Assembly (NCBI RefSeq): GCF_018861295.1
Contig: NZ_JAHLDM010000018.1
Span: forward strand, 46,624-110,623
Direction of reading: 5' to 3'
Length of the DNA stretch: 64,000 nt
Source of the DNA: Clostridium_AD estertheticum_D
GTDB lineage: Bacteria > Bacillota > Clostridia > Clostridiales > Clostridiaceae
Part shown: piece by piece, positions 46,103-55,332 of the stretch
Layout of the letters: each line of letters starts with the position of its first letter
Numbering within the stretch: position 1 is the stretch's first letter
Position numbers and translations under genes: made by a program
Notes under the pieces: model-generated
The model's input: the letters and a program-made list of their open reading frames with translations, nothing else
Databases searched by the model: none
What the model was told of the DNA's origin: nothing

Positions 46103-47416
46103 ATGATGTATACAACTCAAATGGATGCTGCAAAAAAAGGTATTATAACTGGAGAGATGAAGATAGTTGCAAAAAAAGAAAATATGCCAGAAGATGTTTT
46201 AAGAGAAAAAATATCAAGAGGCGTAGTCGCAATTCCCGCTAATAGAAATCATAAAATATTAAGCCCTGAGGGAGTTGGAGAAGGTTTAAAAACAAAAATC
46301 AATGTAAACCTAGGTATCTCAAAAGATTGCTGTGATATTGATGAAGAAATGAAAAAGGTACAGTTATCTATAGATATGAAAGCTGAAGCTGTTATGGATT
46401 TAAGTTCATTTGGTAAAACTGAAGAATTTAGAAAAAGACTCATTTCTGATTCAACTGCTATGATAGGTACTGTTCCAATTTATGATGCCTTAGGTTTTTA
46501 CGATAAAGAATTACAGGATATTACTTCAAAAGAATTAATAGATGTTGTAGAAAAACATGCAAAAGATGGAGTTGACTTTGTAACAATACACGCCGGTTTA
46601 AACACAGCTACTGCAAATGTATTTAAAAGAAACAAGAGAATAACTCATATTGTGTCTCGTGGAGGATCGCTCCTATATGCTTGGATGGAATTAAACCATA
46701 AAGAAAATCCTTTTTATGAACATTTTGATGAAATATTAGAAATATGTCAAAAATATGATTTAACTTTAAGCCTTGGTGATGCATGTAGACCCGGCTGCAT
46801 TAATGATGCAACTGATGCTTGTCAAATTCATGAATTAATGGTGCTAGGTGAATTAACCTTAAGAGCTTGGGAAAAGAATGTACAAGTTATAATAGAAGGA
46901 CCAGGTCATATGGCAATAAATGAAATCGAGGCAAATGTATTACTTGCTAAGAAATTATGTCATTGTGCACCTTTTTATATTTTAGGACCCCTAGTTACAG
47001 ATATTGCTCCAGGCTATGACCATATTACAAGTGCCATAGGAGGTGCTTTAGCTGCAAGCGCAGGAGCTGATTTTCTTTGTTATGTAACTCCAGCAGAACA
47101 TTTAAGACTTCCTAATGTTGATGATGTACGCGAAGGAATTATTGCATGTAAAATTGCAGCCCATGCTGGTGATATAGGCAAAAAAATTCCAGGTAGCCGC
47201 GACTGGGACAATGAAATGAGTACTGCAAGGCAAGCTCTTAATTGGAAGAGAATGTTTGAACTTGCAATAGATCCAGAAAAAGCCATAAGATATAGAAAAG
47301 AATCAATGCCAGAAAATGCTGATAGTTGCACAATGTGTGGTAAAATGTGTTCTGCAAGAACTATGAACAAGATAATGCAAGGTAAAGATCTTAATATATT
47401 AAGAGACGATTCATAA
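46103..47416 (+). CDS. thiC: phosphomethylpyrimidine synthase
   Basis: 437 residues, the short form of ThiC lacking the N-terminal extension of enterobacterial enzymes. It is a radical-SAM-type enzyme that converts aminoimidazole ribotide to hydroxymethylpyrimidine phosphate for thiamine. The C-terminal iron-sulfur motif reads CTMCGKMC, that is CX2CX3C instead of the CX2CX4C of E. coli and Caulobacter ThiC. Other conserved blocks: RGVVAIPANRNH, SLGDACRPGCIND and EGPGHMAINEI. It stands alone behind the TPP riboswitch; no other thi gene is in the window. Confidence 0.96.
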   Translation: MMYTTQMDAAKKGIITGEMKIVAKKENMPEDVLREKISRGVVAIPANRNHKILSPEGVGEGLKTKINVNLGISKDCCDIDEEMKKVQLSIDMKAEAVMDLSSFGKTEEFRKRLISDSTAMIGTVPIYDALGFYDKELQDITSKELIDVVEKHAKDGVDFVTIHAGLNTATANVFKRNKRITHIVSRGGSLLYAWMELNHKENPFYEHFDEILEICQKYDLTLSLGDACRPGCINDATDACQIHELMVLGELTLRAWEKNVQVIIEGPGHMAINEIEANVLLAKKLCHCAPFYILGPLVTDIAPGYDHITSAIGGALAASAGADFLCYVTPAEHLRLPNVDDVREGIIACKIAAHAGDIGKKIPGSRDWDNEMSTARQALNWKRMFELAIDPEKAIRYRKESMPENADSCTMCGKMCSARTMNKIMQGKDLNILRDDS

Positions 47417-47448
47417 ATTATTGTAACTTTATATTAAATAGAATAAAG

Positions 47449-47475
47449 AGTATGCAGAAATCTTTTCTGCATACT
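47449..47475. terminator. hairpin between convergent thiC and the Crp-type gene
   Basis: A perfect 12-bp stem (47449-47460 with 47464-47475) and a 3-base loop between convergent genes. The T tract is poor on both strands. Confidence 0.55.
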
Positions 47476-47495
47476 AAAAAAATATGTAATTTTCA

Positions 47496-48182
47496 TCACA
47501 CACTTTTAAAGTAACCACTTAACTTTTCTCTATCAACTATGAATTTTCTATGTTCTATCTTAACCATTCCCATATTTTCTAGCTCTTTTACGGCCCTTGA
47601 AATAGTTTCCCGAGAGCTACCTAACATATCTGCCAAATAAGTTATACTTATTTTAACATCTATTAAAACACCTTTTGGAGTTTCTAAGCCATAATCTCTA
47701 GACAACTTCCAAAGCTTGGCAGCTACCCTTTTATCCATTTTAGTAGGAACAGTGTTTTTAATTTGCCTATACAATCGTCTTATTTTCTTGCTCATAGAGT
47801 ATAATATAACCTCTGTAAGCTTAAAATCTTGCTGCATAATATTTAATAAATCTCCTTTTGATATGCTTATAATCTCACTGTCTTCAAACGCTTCACAACT
47901 AATCGAGCTTGTATAATTATCAAAATTCACTTCATTTACAATCTCACCCTTATTCAAGATATAAATAACTCTCTTTTGACCTTTTTCCGATAATCTGTAC
48001 ATTGATACCTTTCCTTCTAACACTATATATATGTTATTTAAACGTTCTCTTTCCCCAAATAACATTTGTGATTTCTTAAAATTTTTTAGTACAACCTTTT
48101 CTCTTATTAAATCTAAAGTTTTATCCTCAATACATTCTAACAAAGGAAGGTCTCTTAATTGCCTAATAGTTACTTGTGGCAT
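47496..48182 (-). CDS. Crp/Fnr-family transcriptional regulator, HcpR-like by context
   Basis: 228 residues: cyclic-nucleotide-like sensor barrel (about 10-120), dimer helix and a winged helix-turn-helix (about 165-215). The recognition helix SSRETISRAVKEL carries the Arg-Glu-x-x-x-Arg pattern by which CRP reads TGTGA half sites. Only two Cys are present, so it cannot hold an FNR-type iron-sulfur cluster. It lies beside a formate/nitrite channel and hcp, the neighbourhood of HcpR regulators of nitrosative stress. A TGTGA-N6-TCACA palindrome lies at 49149-49164. Ligand (heme, nitric oxide or other) unknown. AAGGAG precedes the ATG. Confidence 0.87.
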   Translation of the reverse strand: MPQVTIRQLRDLPLLECIEDKTLDLIREKVVLKNFKKSQMLFGERERLNNIYIVLEGKVSMYRLSEKGQKRVIYILNKGEIVNEVNFDNYTSSISCEAFEDSEIISISKGDLLNIMQQDFKLTEVILYSMSKKIRRLYRQIKNTVPTKMDKRVAAKLWKLSRDYGLETPKGVLIDVKISITYLADMLGSSRETISRAVKELENMGMVKIEHRKFIVDREKLSGYFKSV

Positions 48183-48278
48183 TTTAATTTCTCCTTATGA
48201 TCTCAGTATATTTATAAATATATTCATATTACTAATCGCTCTCTATTATACTATGATTATTGCACATTGGATATAAAC

Positions 48279-48312
48279 AAAATAAAAGCACCCTATAGGA
48301 TGCTTTTATTTT
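48279..48312 (-). terminator. terminator after the formate/nitrite channel gene
   Basis: A perfect 12-bp stem (48279-48290 with 48301-48312) and a 10-base loop. On the minus strand it runs into the TTTT of the arm itself and then GTTTATAT. Confidence 0.7.
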
Positions 48313-48321
48313 TATAATATA

Positions 48322-49089
48322 TTATTTCTCTTTTGATATAAACCAATATGCTGCTCCAATAAACACTGCTCCACCTACAAAATTACCTAACGTAACCCAA
48401 ATTAAGTTGTGTGCTAGTCCCCCTATGGAAATCGCTGCGCTGTGAGGAATCATTAACGCCGTTGTAAGCAATGTCATATTTGCAATACTATGTTCAAACC
48501 CTGTAGTTATAAATGCAAATAAGCACCAAAAAATCATTATAAGTTTAGCTGTTTCTTCCTTTAATTTAATAGAACACCAAACTGCTAAACAGACTAACAT
48601 ATTACAAAGTAATCCTTTTAAAAATAATTCTATACTTGGCGAAGCCATTTTCATTTGTGATGTTTTTAGAATAAATGTTGCTGTACTTCCTTTTGCAAGT
48701 TCCGCACCTACAAACATTGCTGCAAGAGCTACTGACCCCACAAAGTTACCTATAAAACTGTATATCCAAATATTTGTTGAGTCAAGCCACGAAACTTTCT
48801 TTTCTAAAGAACCTATTGTCATAGTCATATTATTTCCTGTAAAAAGTTCAGAGCCAGCCATTATTACAAGACTTAAGGCAATCCCAAAGGAAGCTCCCAT
48901 CATAATTTTTGTTGCTGGAGATGCAGCTTGTGATAATAATCCACCGATAGTAAATATTAATAAAATTCCAAATCCCACATATATACCAGCCAATGCTGAA
49001 GAAGTGAGGTACCTCATTTTGCTCCTCTTTAATAATTCAGACTTTTTTATCGCCGATGCTGATACTTTGTTAATTTCTTCACTAAACAT
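48322..49089 (-). CDS. formate/nitrite transporter (FNT family)
   Basis: 255 residues with six hydrophobic segments, typical for the pentameric FNT channels FocA and NirC. The GAELFTGN-like motif appears as GSELFTGNNMTMTIG, and FVGGAVFIGAAYW closes the protein. With hcp and a Crp-type regulator next door, nitrite export or uptake is more likely than formate transport, but the family cannot be split by sequence reading alone. Start confirmed by AAGGAG. Its promoter region contains the TGTGA-N6-TCACA palindrome. Confidence 0.88.
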   Translation of the reverse strand: MFSEEINKVSASAIKKSELLKRSKMRYLTSSALAGIYVGFGILLIFTIGGLLSQAASPATKIMMGASFGIALSLVIMAGSELFTGNNMTMTIGSLEKKVSWLDSTNIWIYSFIGNFVGSVALAAMFVGAELAKGSTATFILKTSQMKMASPSIELFLKGLLCNMLVCLAVWCSIKLKEETAKLIMIFWCLFAFITTGFEHSIANMTLLTTALMIPHSAAISIGGLAHNLIWVTLGNFVGGAVFIGAAYWFISKEK

Positions 49090-49121
49090 AATAAATCATC
49101 TCCTTAATAAAATATAGCCAT

Positions 49122-49164
49122 ACTATATCATTATAAAAAATGAAAGTATGTGACTAATATCACA
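49122..49164 (-). promoter_or_regulatory. Crp-type operator and promoter of the formate/nitrite channel gene
   Basis: TGTGA-N6-TCACA at 49149-49164 is a perfect match to the CRP-type consensus. If TATAGT at 49122-49127 (minus strand) is the -10 element, the site is centred at -41.5, the class II activator position. The alternative -10, TATAAT at 49130-49135, would put it at -33.5, where it would repress. The palindrome is also the inner part of the hcp terminator stem. Confidence 0.5.
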
Positions 49165-49178
49165 TACTTTCATTTTTT
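49135..49178 (-). terminator. terminator after hcp
   Basis: A perfect 19-bp stem (49135-49153 with 49160-49178) and a 6-base loop, with the A-rich left arm giving a T tract on the minus strand. The inner stem is the Crp-type palindrome. Confidence 0.8.
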
Positions 49179-49212
49179 TATTATTAATTTTATTTTTTTA
49201 TATCTTAGGATT

Positions 49213-50859
49213 TTATCCAAGTATTTTTGCTAAATCGTCCTCTGGTGTACTTATTGCTCTAAGGTCAAATGTATCAATTAAAAATTGTAATACATTTGGG
49301 CTTAAGAACGCTGGAAGTGTTGGTCCAAGATAAATACCTTTTACCCCAAGCGATAATAAGGCTAGTAGATCAGCAACAGCCTTCTGCTCATACCAAGTTA
49401 TGATAAACGAAAGCGGTAGTTCGTTAATGGTGCACTCAAATGCATCAGCTAGCGCATTAGCTATTATAACTGCAGAATATGCATCGTTACATTGACCTAC
49501 ATCAAGTAACCTTGGAAGTCCTGCTACTTCACCAAATTCTAATTTATTAAAACGGTATTTTCCACAGGCTAATGTAAGGATAATACAATCTTTTGGAACT
49601 AGTTGTGCAAATTGAGTATAATAATTTCTTCCTGGTCTTGCACCATCACATCCACCGATTAAGAAGAAGCGTCTAATCTTCCCTTCTTTAACTGCACTTA
49701 CAATCTCTCCTGCATGACTCAAAGTTGCTTTATGTCCAAATCCTACTGTAATTTCCTTAACTTCCTCATCTTTTTCAAAGCCACCAAGTTCCAAAGCCTT
49801 ATTTATTATTTCAGAAAAATCCTTATACCCCTTCTCATCATTAGATATATGTTTTAATCCTTCCCATCCTACAACACTTGTAGAATAAATTCTATCTTTA
49901 TAAGAATCTCTTGGTTTCATTAAGCAGTTTGTTGTCATTAAAATGCAACCTGGTATACCATCAAACTCCTTTTGTTGATTTTGCCATGCTCCTCCAAAGT
50001 TACCTACTAAATGTTTAAATTTATTAAGTTTTGGATATCCATGTGAAGGTAACATTTCACCATGAGTATAAACATTTATCCCCTTGCCTTCTGTTTGTTC
50101 AAGTAACATTTCAAGGTCTCTTAAGTCATGGCCAGAAACTATTATAAATGGTCCTTTCTTAATATTTACATTTACTCTTGTAGGTGTTGGAGAATTGTAT
50201 TTCTCATTATTTGCTTTATCTAATACCTCCATAACCTTAACACTCATATCTCCAGTTTTAACTAAGTACGCAATAAGATCTTTTAAATTTAAACTATCAT
50301 CAGTAAGTACCGCTAAAGCTATAAAATAAAAATTATCCACCTCATCACTTTGATATTTAATAAATCTAGCTTGATGTGCATACGCAGCAATTCCTTTTAA
50401 TCCATATTTTATAGTTTCACGAACAGAGCGAATATCAGCATCTAAATTCTCATCATACATAATTCCTGCTTTTTTAGCATCTTCAAGTATTTGTTCTTTT
50501 GTATCACTTAAATTATATAAAGCTTCCTTGCTATTTACATCTTCCCCTATCGCTTTTTTTCTAATCTCTTCTTTATTCACTTGAGATCTTCTGAGCATAT
50601 CCATATGAGACTCAGGATCAAAATTTACATTAGTCAATGTCATAAATAATGAATTCTCAACAAAAGATACCAATGACTTATCAATTTTTTCACCTTTAGC
50701 TAAAAGCTTAGATGCATAACAGCTTATTCCTTTTATCTGATATATTAGCAGATCCTGCATTGCCGCAATCTCTGGTGTTTTACCACATACCCCTACTTTT
50801 GTACAACCTTTACCACCGAAAGTTTGCTCACATTGAAAACAAAACATTTTTCCTTGCAT
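49213..50859 (-). CDS. hcp: hybrid-cluster protein / hydroxylamine reductase
   Basis: 548 residues. The N-terminal cluster motif is C7-x2-C10-x8-C19-x5-C25, the [4Fe-4S] form found in strict anaerobes. Later Cys, His and Glu residues in blocks such as CILMTTNCLM, GGCDGARPGRNYYTQ and DVGQCNDAYSA would bind the hybrid 4Fe-2S-2O cluster. It reduces nitric oxide or hydroxylamine and protects against nitrosative stress. AGGAGG lies before the ATG. It is followed by a strong terminator, then the FNT channel and Crp-type regulator genes. Confidence 0.96.
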   Translation of the reverse strand: MQGKMFCFQCEQTFGGKGCTKVGVCGKTPEIAAMQDLLIYQIKGISCYASKLLAKGEKIDKSLVSFVENSLFMTLTNVNFDPESHMDMLRRSQVNKEEIRKKAIGEDVNSKEALYNLSDTKEQILEDAKKAGIMYDENLDADIRSVRETIKYGLKGIAAYAHQARFIKYQSDEVDNFYFIALAVLTDDSLNLKDLIAYLVKTGDMSVKVMEVLDKANNEKYNSPTPTRVNVNIKKGPFIIVSGHDLRDLEMLLEQTEGKGINVYTHGEMLPSHGYPKLNKFKHLVGNFGGAWQNQQKEFDGIPGCILMTTNCLMKPRDSYKDRIYSTSVVGWEGLKHISNDEKGYKDFSEIINKALELGGFEKDEEVKEITVGFGHKATLSHAGEIVSAVKEGKIRRFFLIGGCDGARPGRNYYTQFAQLVPKDCIILTLACGKYRFNKLEFGEVAGLPRLLDVGQCNDAYSAVIIANALADAFECTINELPLSFIITWYEQKAVADLLALLSLGVKGIYLGPTLPAFLSPNVLQFLIDTFDLRAISTPEDDLAKILG

Positions 50860-50941
50860 ATGTACGCCTCCTAATTAGTTGAAATAACCTTTTACTATTT
50901 TGCACATTTTTTACGTGAATATACCAAATAATTAGCAATAG

Positions 50942-51898
50942 TTATTTTACTATATTTATAGGTCTACCTTTTACAAATTGGGCCAAATTATCTACCGCTA
51001 TATTCATAAGACGCTCCCTAGATTCTTTTGGTGCCCATGCTATATGTGGTGTAATCAAACAATTTTTAGCTCTCATAAGTGGATTATCCATTTGAACCGG
51101 CTCCACTGACATAACATCTAATCCAACACCTGCAACCTTGTCACTATTTAGAGCATCCGCTAAGTCCTCTTCAACAATTAAAGGGCCTCTAGAAGTATTT
51201 ATTATAATAACGCCATCTTTCATTTTCTTAATAGATTCCTTATTTATTATTCCCTTAGTTTCCTCAAACAAAGGACAGTGTAAACTTATAACATCAGCCC
51301 CTTCATATAACTGGTCTAGTTCAACATATTTAAATGTATCTGATATTAATGACTCCTTCTTAGATGGATTATATGCTAAGACATTCATACCAAAAGCTTG
51401 CGCAATTGTGGACGTAACAACACCAATCCGTCCCATACCTATAATACCCATTGTTTTGCCAGCAAGTTCAATCATAGGATAATTCCAAAAACAAAAATCC
51501 TTGCTATTGGTCCAAGCACCTTTTCGAACGACTTCATTATGTTCCCCTACATGATGACATATTTCCAGGAGAAGAGCAAAAACAAATTGCGCAACTGAAT
51601 TAGTACCATAAGCTGGAGTATTGGTAACTATAATACCCCTCTCCTTTGCGGCTTTTACATCAACTACATTGTATCCTGTTGCAAGAACCCCAATGTATTT
51701 TATTTTAGGTAACTTTTTTAAAGTATCCATACTTAATGGTGTTTTATTTGTAAGAATTATCTCGCAATCATAAGCTCTATCTACAATTTCCTCCAAGCTT
51801 GTTCTATCATAAACTTTTAACTCACCTAATTTTTCAAACTTTTTCCAAGATAAATCTCCTGGATTTAAAGTGAACCCATCTAATACTACTATTTTCAT
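50942..51898 (-). CDS. D-2-hydroxyacid dehydrogenase, glycerate dehydrogenase/hydroxypyruvate reductase type
   Basis: 318 residues. NAD-binding motif GIIGMGRIG near residue 150 and the catalytic Arg (INTSRGPLI), Glu (near VMSVEP) and His (ITPHIAWA) of this family. It reduces a 2-keto acid such as hydroxypyruvate or glyoxylate with NADH, or the reverse. It lies 57 bases after ilvB in the same direction, but a hairpin over the ilvB stop may separate it from the branched-chain operon. In that setting it might reduce branched-chain 2-keto acids as an electron sink; this is a guess. Confidence 0.87.
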   Translation of the reverse strand: MKIVVLDGFTLNPGDLSWKKFEKLGELKVYDRTSLEEIVDRAYDCEIILTNKTPLSMDTLKKLPKIKYIGVLATGYNVVDVKAAKERGIIVTNTPAYGTNSVAQFVFALLLEICHHVGEHNEVVRKGAWTNSKDFCFWNYPMIELAGKTMGIIGMGRIGVVTSTIAQAFGMNVLAYNPSKKESLISDTFKYVELDQLYEGADVISLHCPLFEETKGIINKESIKKMKDGVIIINTSRGPLIVEEDLADALNSDKVAGVGLDVMSVEPVQMDNPLMRAKNCLITPHIAWAPKESRERLMNIAVDNLAQFVKGRPINIVK

Positions 51899-51938
51899 GT
51901 ATTCCTCCTATAAACATATTTTCAATTGAATTAAAACA

Positions 51939-51963
51939 AGGTATAGCGATAAACACTATACCT
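51939..51963 (-). terminator. hairpin over the ilvB stop codon
   Basis: A perfect 8-bp stem (51939-51946 with 51956-51963) is followed on the minus strand by TTGTTTTAATT. A weak terminator of the ilv operon. Confidence 0.5.
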
Positions 51964-53617
51964 CAAACATCATTTCAATACTTGCACCTGGCGGAACCAT
52001 AGGAGACGCCATCTCATCTGGTGCAACCCTAAAATCAATCACAACAGGACCATCCCATGCTATTGCTTCTTTTAATGCATCTACGACCTGTCCATTATGG
52101 TCAACTCTTATACCTTTAACTCCAAAACCCTCTGCTATTTTTACAAAATCAGTATCTCTCTCAAGTGTTGTGCTAGAAAATCTTTTTGAGTAAAACACAT
52201 TCTGCCATTGCCTTACCATACCCAAAACACCATTATTTAATAATATTATTTTAACTGGTATATTATATCTTGCAGCAGTTCCGAGCTCATTAAGATTCAT
52301 TCTAAAGCTACCATCCCCTGCAATATCAAAAACCATTTCTTTCTTTCCTATACTTGCTCCTATTGCTGCTCCAAAGCCATATCCCATAGTACCTAGTCCT
52401 CCAGAGCTTATAAAAGTTCTTGGTCTCGTATAAGTGAATGCTTGAGTTGCCCAAATTTGATTTTGGCCTACCTCTGTAGTTATTATAGCATTACCTTTTG
52501 TAATTTCATAAAGTTTTTTAATTACATAAAGAGGATTTACACTTTCCAATTCATTTATTTTTATAACTTTTTCCTTGTCCTTTTGAATTAGTTCCTTTGC
52601 ACAAGTTGTCCATTCATTTGATTCCCGACCTTTTAGATTTTGTAGTAATTTTATTAATACATCAGCTACATTTCCAATTACAAAGCAATCCGCCTTAATA
52701 TTTTTTGAAACTTCTGCTTCATCTATATCAATATGGATTACTTTAGTATTCGCTGCAAAAGTAACCGGATCACTAATAACTCTATCACTAAATCTTGCCC
52801 CTATTGCAATTATTAAATCACTTGAAGTTATGCACCTATTAGAGGCAAAAGTTCCATGCATGCCAAGCATCCCCGTGTACATAGGATGTAATCCACTAAA
52901 GGCACCTAGCCCCATCATAGTACTACAGACTGGGCATTTTAATTTATCTTGAAATGATAATAATAACTCCTCAGCCTCTGATATATTACACCCACCACCG
53001 ACTACAATTATTGGTTTTTTCGAGCTGTGAATAGCAGAAATAGCATCCTTAAGTTGGCTTTCTTTTACGACTTTATGCTCGATTATCTTTGGAATTTCAG
53101 GAAAATATTCGCACTCCATGCCAGTTATATCCTTAGGTATGTCTATAAGCACAGGTCCTGGCCTTCCACTCATTGCAATTCTAAAGGCTTTTCTTATTGT
53201 AGGTGCTAATTCCTTAATATCTTTCACTAAAAAATTATGTTTTGTAATAGGCATTGTTATACCAACAATATCAACTTCCTGAAAAGAGTCTTTACCTATT
53301 AATGTCGTTGCTACCTGCCCAGTAATTGCAATCATAGGTACAGAATCCATGTAAGCAGTTGCAATACCTGTAACAAGATTTGTGGCCCCTGGGCCTGATG
53401 TTGCAAGGCATACGCCTACTTTTCCAGTTGCTCTAGCGTATCCATCAGCAGCATGCGCTGCCCCTTGTTCATGAGAAACTAATATGTGAGTTATCTCCTG
53501 AAAAGAATAAATTTCATCATATATATTTAGTACTGCTCCACCTGGATACCCAAATATAGTATCAGTACCTTGCTCTTTAAGACACTCTAGCAAAATTTTT
53601 GCACCGCTGCACTTCAT
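51956..53617 (-). CDS. ilvB: acetolactate synthase, large (catalytic) subunit
   Basis: 553 residues. Thiamine-diphosphate enzyme joining two pyruvates, or pyruvate and 2-ketobutyrate, in valine/leucine/isoleucine synthesis. The activating Glu is in VSHEQGAAHAADGYAR near residue 50, and the ThDP-Mg motif begins GDGSFRMNLNELGTA near residue 430 and ends with LLNN. The biosynthetic form is indicated by its small subunit ilvN and ilvC upstream. A 13-bp hairpin lies 29 bases before its ATG, and AAGGAGG directly before. Confidence 0.95.
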   Translation of the reverse strand: MKCSGAKILLECLKEQGTDTIFGYPGGAVLNIYDEIYSFQEITHILVSHEQGAAHAADGYARATGKVGVCLATSGPGATNLVTGIATAYMDSVPMIAITGQVATTLIGKDSFQEVDIVGITMPITKHNFLVKDIKELAPTIRKAFRIAMSGRPGPVLIDIPKDITGMECEYFPEIPKIIEHKVVKESQLKDAISAIHSSKKPIIVVGGGCNISEAEELLLSFQDKLKCPVCSTMMGLGAFSGLHPMYTGMLGMHGTFASNRCITSSDLIIAIGARFSDRVISDPVTFAANTKVIHIDIDEAEVSKNIKADCFVIGNVADVLIKLLQNLKGRESNEWTTCAKELIQKDKEKVIKINELESVNPLYVIKKLYEITKGNAIITTEVGQNQIWATQAFTYTRPRTFISSGGLGTMGYGFGAAIGASIGKKEMVFDIAGDGSFRMNLNELGTAARYNIPVKIILLNNGVLGMVRQWQNVFYSKRFSSTTLERDTDFVKIAEGFGVKGIRVDHNGQVVDALKEAIAWDGPVVIDFRVAPDEMASPMVPPGASIEMMFEV

Positions 53618-53646
53618 TTTAATCCCTCCTTAATTCATATAATAAA

Positions 53647-53687
53647 GAGAACCAAGTTCATATTGAATTTTCTAGAACTTGGTTCTC
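53647..53687 (-). terminator. intercistronic hairpin between ilvC and ilvB
   Basis: A perfect 13-bp stem (53647-53659 with 53675-53687) with a 15-base loop and TTTATTATA after it on the minus strand. It is placed to reduce or tune ilvB expression relative to ilvN-ilvC. Confidence 0.65.
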
Positions 53688-53744
53688 AAATATAATATTA
53701 GTAACTTTTATTTTTATTGCTCAATTTTAAATATTAAATTTATC

Positions 53745-54737
53745 TTATTTTTTATTCCAAGACATCATTTTTCTAAGTTCAGCACCAACTTTTTCTATTT
53801 GATGTTCGCTTTCTATTCTCTTTGTTGCATTAAAGAATGGTTTTCCAATTTGGTTCTCTAAAAGCCAATCTCTAGCAAAAACGCCCTTTTGAATATCAGT
53901 TAATACGCCTTTCATAGCTTTCTTTGTATCCGCAGTTATTATTTTACTTCCTGTAATGTAGTCACCATATTCTGCAGTATCACTTATTGAATATCTCATC
54001 ATATTTAAACCACCTTGATTTATTAAATCTACGATAAGTTTCATTTCATGACAACATTCAAAGTACGCCATTTCTGGTTGGTATCCAGCTTCTACAAGTG
54101 TTTCAAAACCTGCTTTTATAAGTGCTGTAACACCACCACAGAGAACTGCTTGTTCTCCAAACAAATCTGTTTCAGTTTCTTCCTTGAAAGAAGTCTCCAT
54201 AACACCAGCTCTTGCGCCACCTATTCCTAAAGCATAACCTAAAGCTACTTCTTTTGCATGTCCTGAAGCATCTTGATGTATAGCTATAAGACATGGTACT
54301 CCCTTGCCTTCTAAAAATTGACTTCTAACTGTATGTCCTGGTCCCTTTGGAGCTATAAGGAATACATCAATATCTGCTGGTGGAACTATTTGACCAAAAT
54401 GAATTGCAAAACCATGAGCAAATACTAAAGCCTTATTTTTTGTAAGATTTGGTGCGATACTTTCTTTATATACTTGTCCCTGCTTTTCATCATTAACTAG
54501 GATCATTATAATATCTGCAGCTTTAGCTGCTTCTGCTGCAGTCAAAACAGTTAATCCTGCTTTTTCTGCCTTTTCCCAAGATTTACTTCCTACATAAAGA
54601 CCAACTACAACATCTACACCATTTTCTTTTAAGTTTAGCGCATGTGCATGTCCTTGACTACCATATCCTATTACTGCAACCTTTTTTCCTTTTAAATTAT
54701 CTAAATTACAATCACTTTCATAATACATCTTAGCCAT
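53745..54737 (-). CDS. ilvC: ketol-acid reductoisomerase, class I
   Basis: 330 residues, the short class I form. It rearranges and reduces acetolactate to dihydroxyisovalerate with NAD(P)H. N-terminal Rossmann motif GYGSQGHAHALNL, the cofactor-specificity loop VVGLYVGSKSW, and C-terminal metal-site segments FGEQAVLCGG and CCHEMKLIVDLI. It lies between ilvN and ilvB, 31 bases after ilvN. ilvD, needed for the next step, is not in the window. Confidence 0.97.
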   Translation of the reverse strand: MAKMYYESDCNLDNLKGKKVAVIGYGSQGHAHALNLKENGVDVVVGLYVGSKSWEKAEKAGLTVLTAAEAAKAADIIMILVNDEKQGQVYKESIAPNLTKNKALVFAHGFAIHFGQIVPPADIDVFLIAPKGPGHTVRSQFLEGKGVPCLIAIHQDASGHAKEVALGYALGIGGARAGVMETSFKEETETDLFGEQAVLCGGVTALIKAGFETLVEAGYQPEMAYFECCHEMKLIVDLINQGGLNMMRYSISDTAEYGDYITGSKIITADTKKAMKGVLTDIQKGVFARDWLLENQIGKPFFNATKRIESEHQIEKVGAELRKMMSWNKK

Positions 54738-54768
54738 TATTAATTCCCCCTAATTTTTATCTATATTA

Positions 54769-55263
54769 TTAGATTACTGCATCTGAACCTCTTTGCATTG
54801 CAATAAATCCACTACCGACTATTTCTAAAATACCAAACGGTTTAATTAAATTTTCAAAAGCACATAACTTGCCATTATCACCTAATATCTGAATAATTAA
54901 TGTTGTCGGTGTTACATCTATAACAGAAACTCCAAAAATTTTTCCTATATTAATAATTTCTTGCCTATTATTGCCTTCAGCTTTAACTTTTACAAACAAC
55001 ATTTGCTTACAAATAGAGTTTTCATTATCTAATTGCTCAACTTTATGAACATCCTCTAATTTCCTTATTTGTTTAATTATTTGGTCAATGCCTTCATCAT
55101 CCCGAACTTTAGTTAATAAAGTTATTCGGGCTAATTTTTCATCTTCTGTGTGACCAGAGGAAACAGTATCAAGATTAAAACCTCGCCTATTAAATAATGA
55201 ACATACTCTTGTTAATACTCCTGGGTTGTTGTCAACTAAAATTGACAATACATGTGAAATCAA
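54769..55263 (-). CDS. ilvN: acetolactate synthase, small (regulatory) subunit
   Basis: 164 residues from a TTG at 55263, seven bases after GGGAGG, giving MISHVLSILVDNNPGVLTRV, the expected ACT-domain start; a longer TTG start at 55299 runs through the ribosome site and is rejected. Two ACT-like halves bind valine for feedback control of IlvB. It is first in the operon and separated from its catalytic partner by ilvC, an unusual gene order. Promoter at 55333-55361. Confidence 0.92.
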   Translation of the reverse strand: MISHVLSILVDNNPGVLTRVCSLFNRRGFNLDTVSSGHTEDEKLARITLLTKVRDDEGIDQIIKQIRKLEDVHKVEQLDNENSICKQMLFVKVKAEGNNRQEIINIGKIFGVSVIDVTPTTLIIQILGDNGKLCAFENLIKPFGILEIVGSGFIAMQRGSDAVI

Positions 55264-55332
55264 AATATCGCCTCCCTTTCCACAAGTAAATAATTCCAAG
55301 TTGACTTGTAATTCGTACCAAACATTTTATGT

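Noticed and set aside
55264..55299. Longer IlvN from a TTG at 55299
   Set aside because: The extension runs through the ribosome binding site; the TTG at 55263 gives the standard ACT-domain start.
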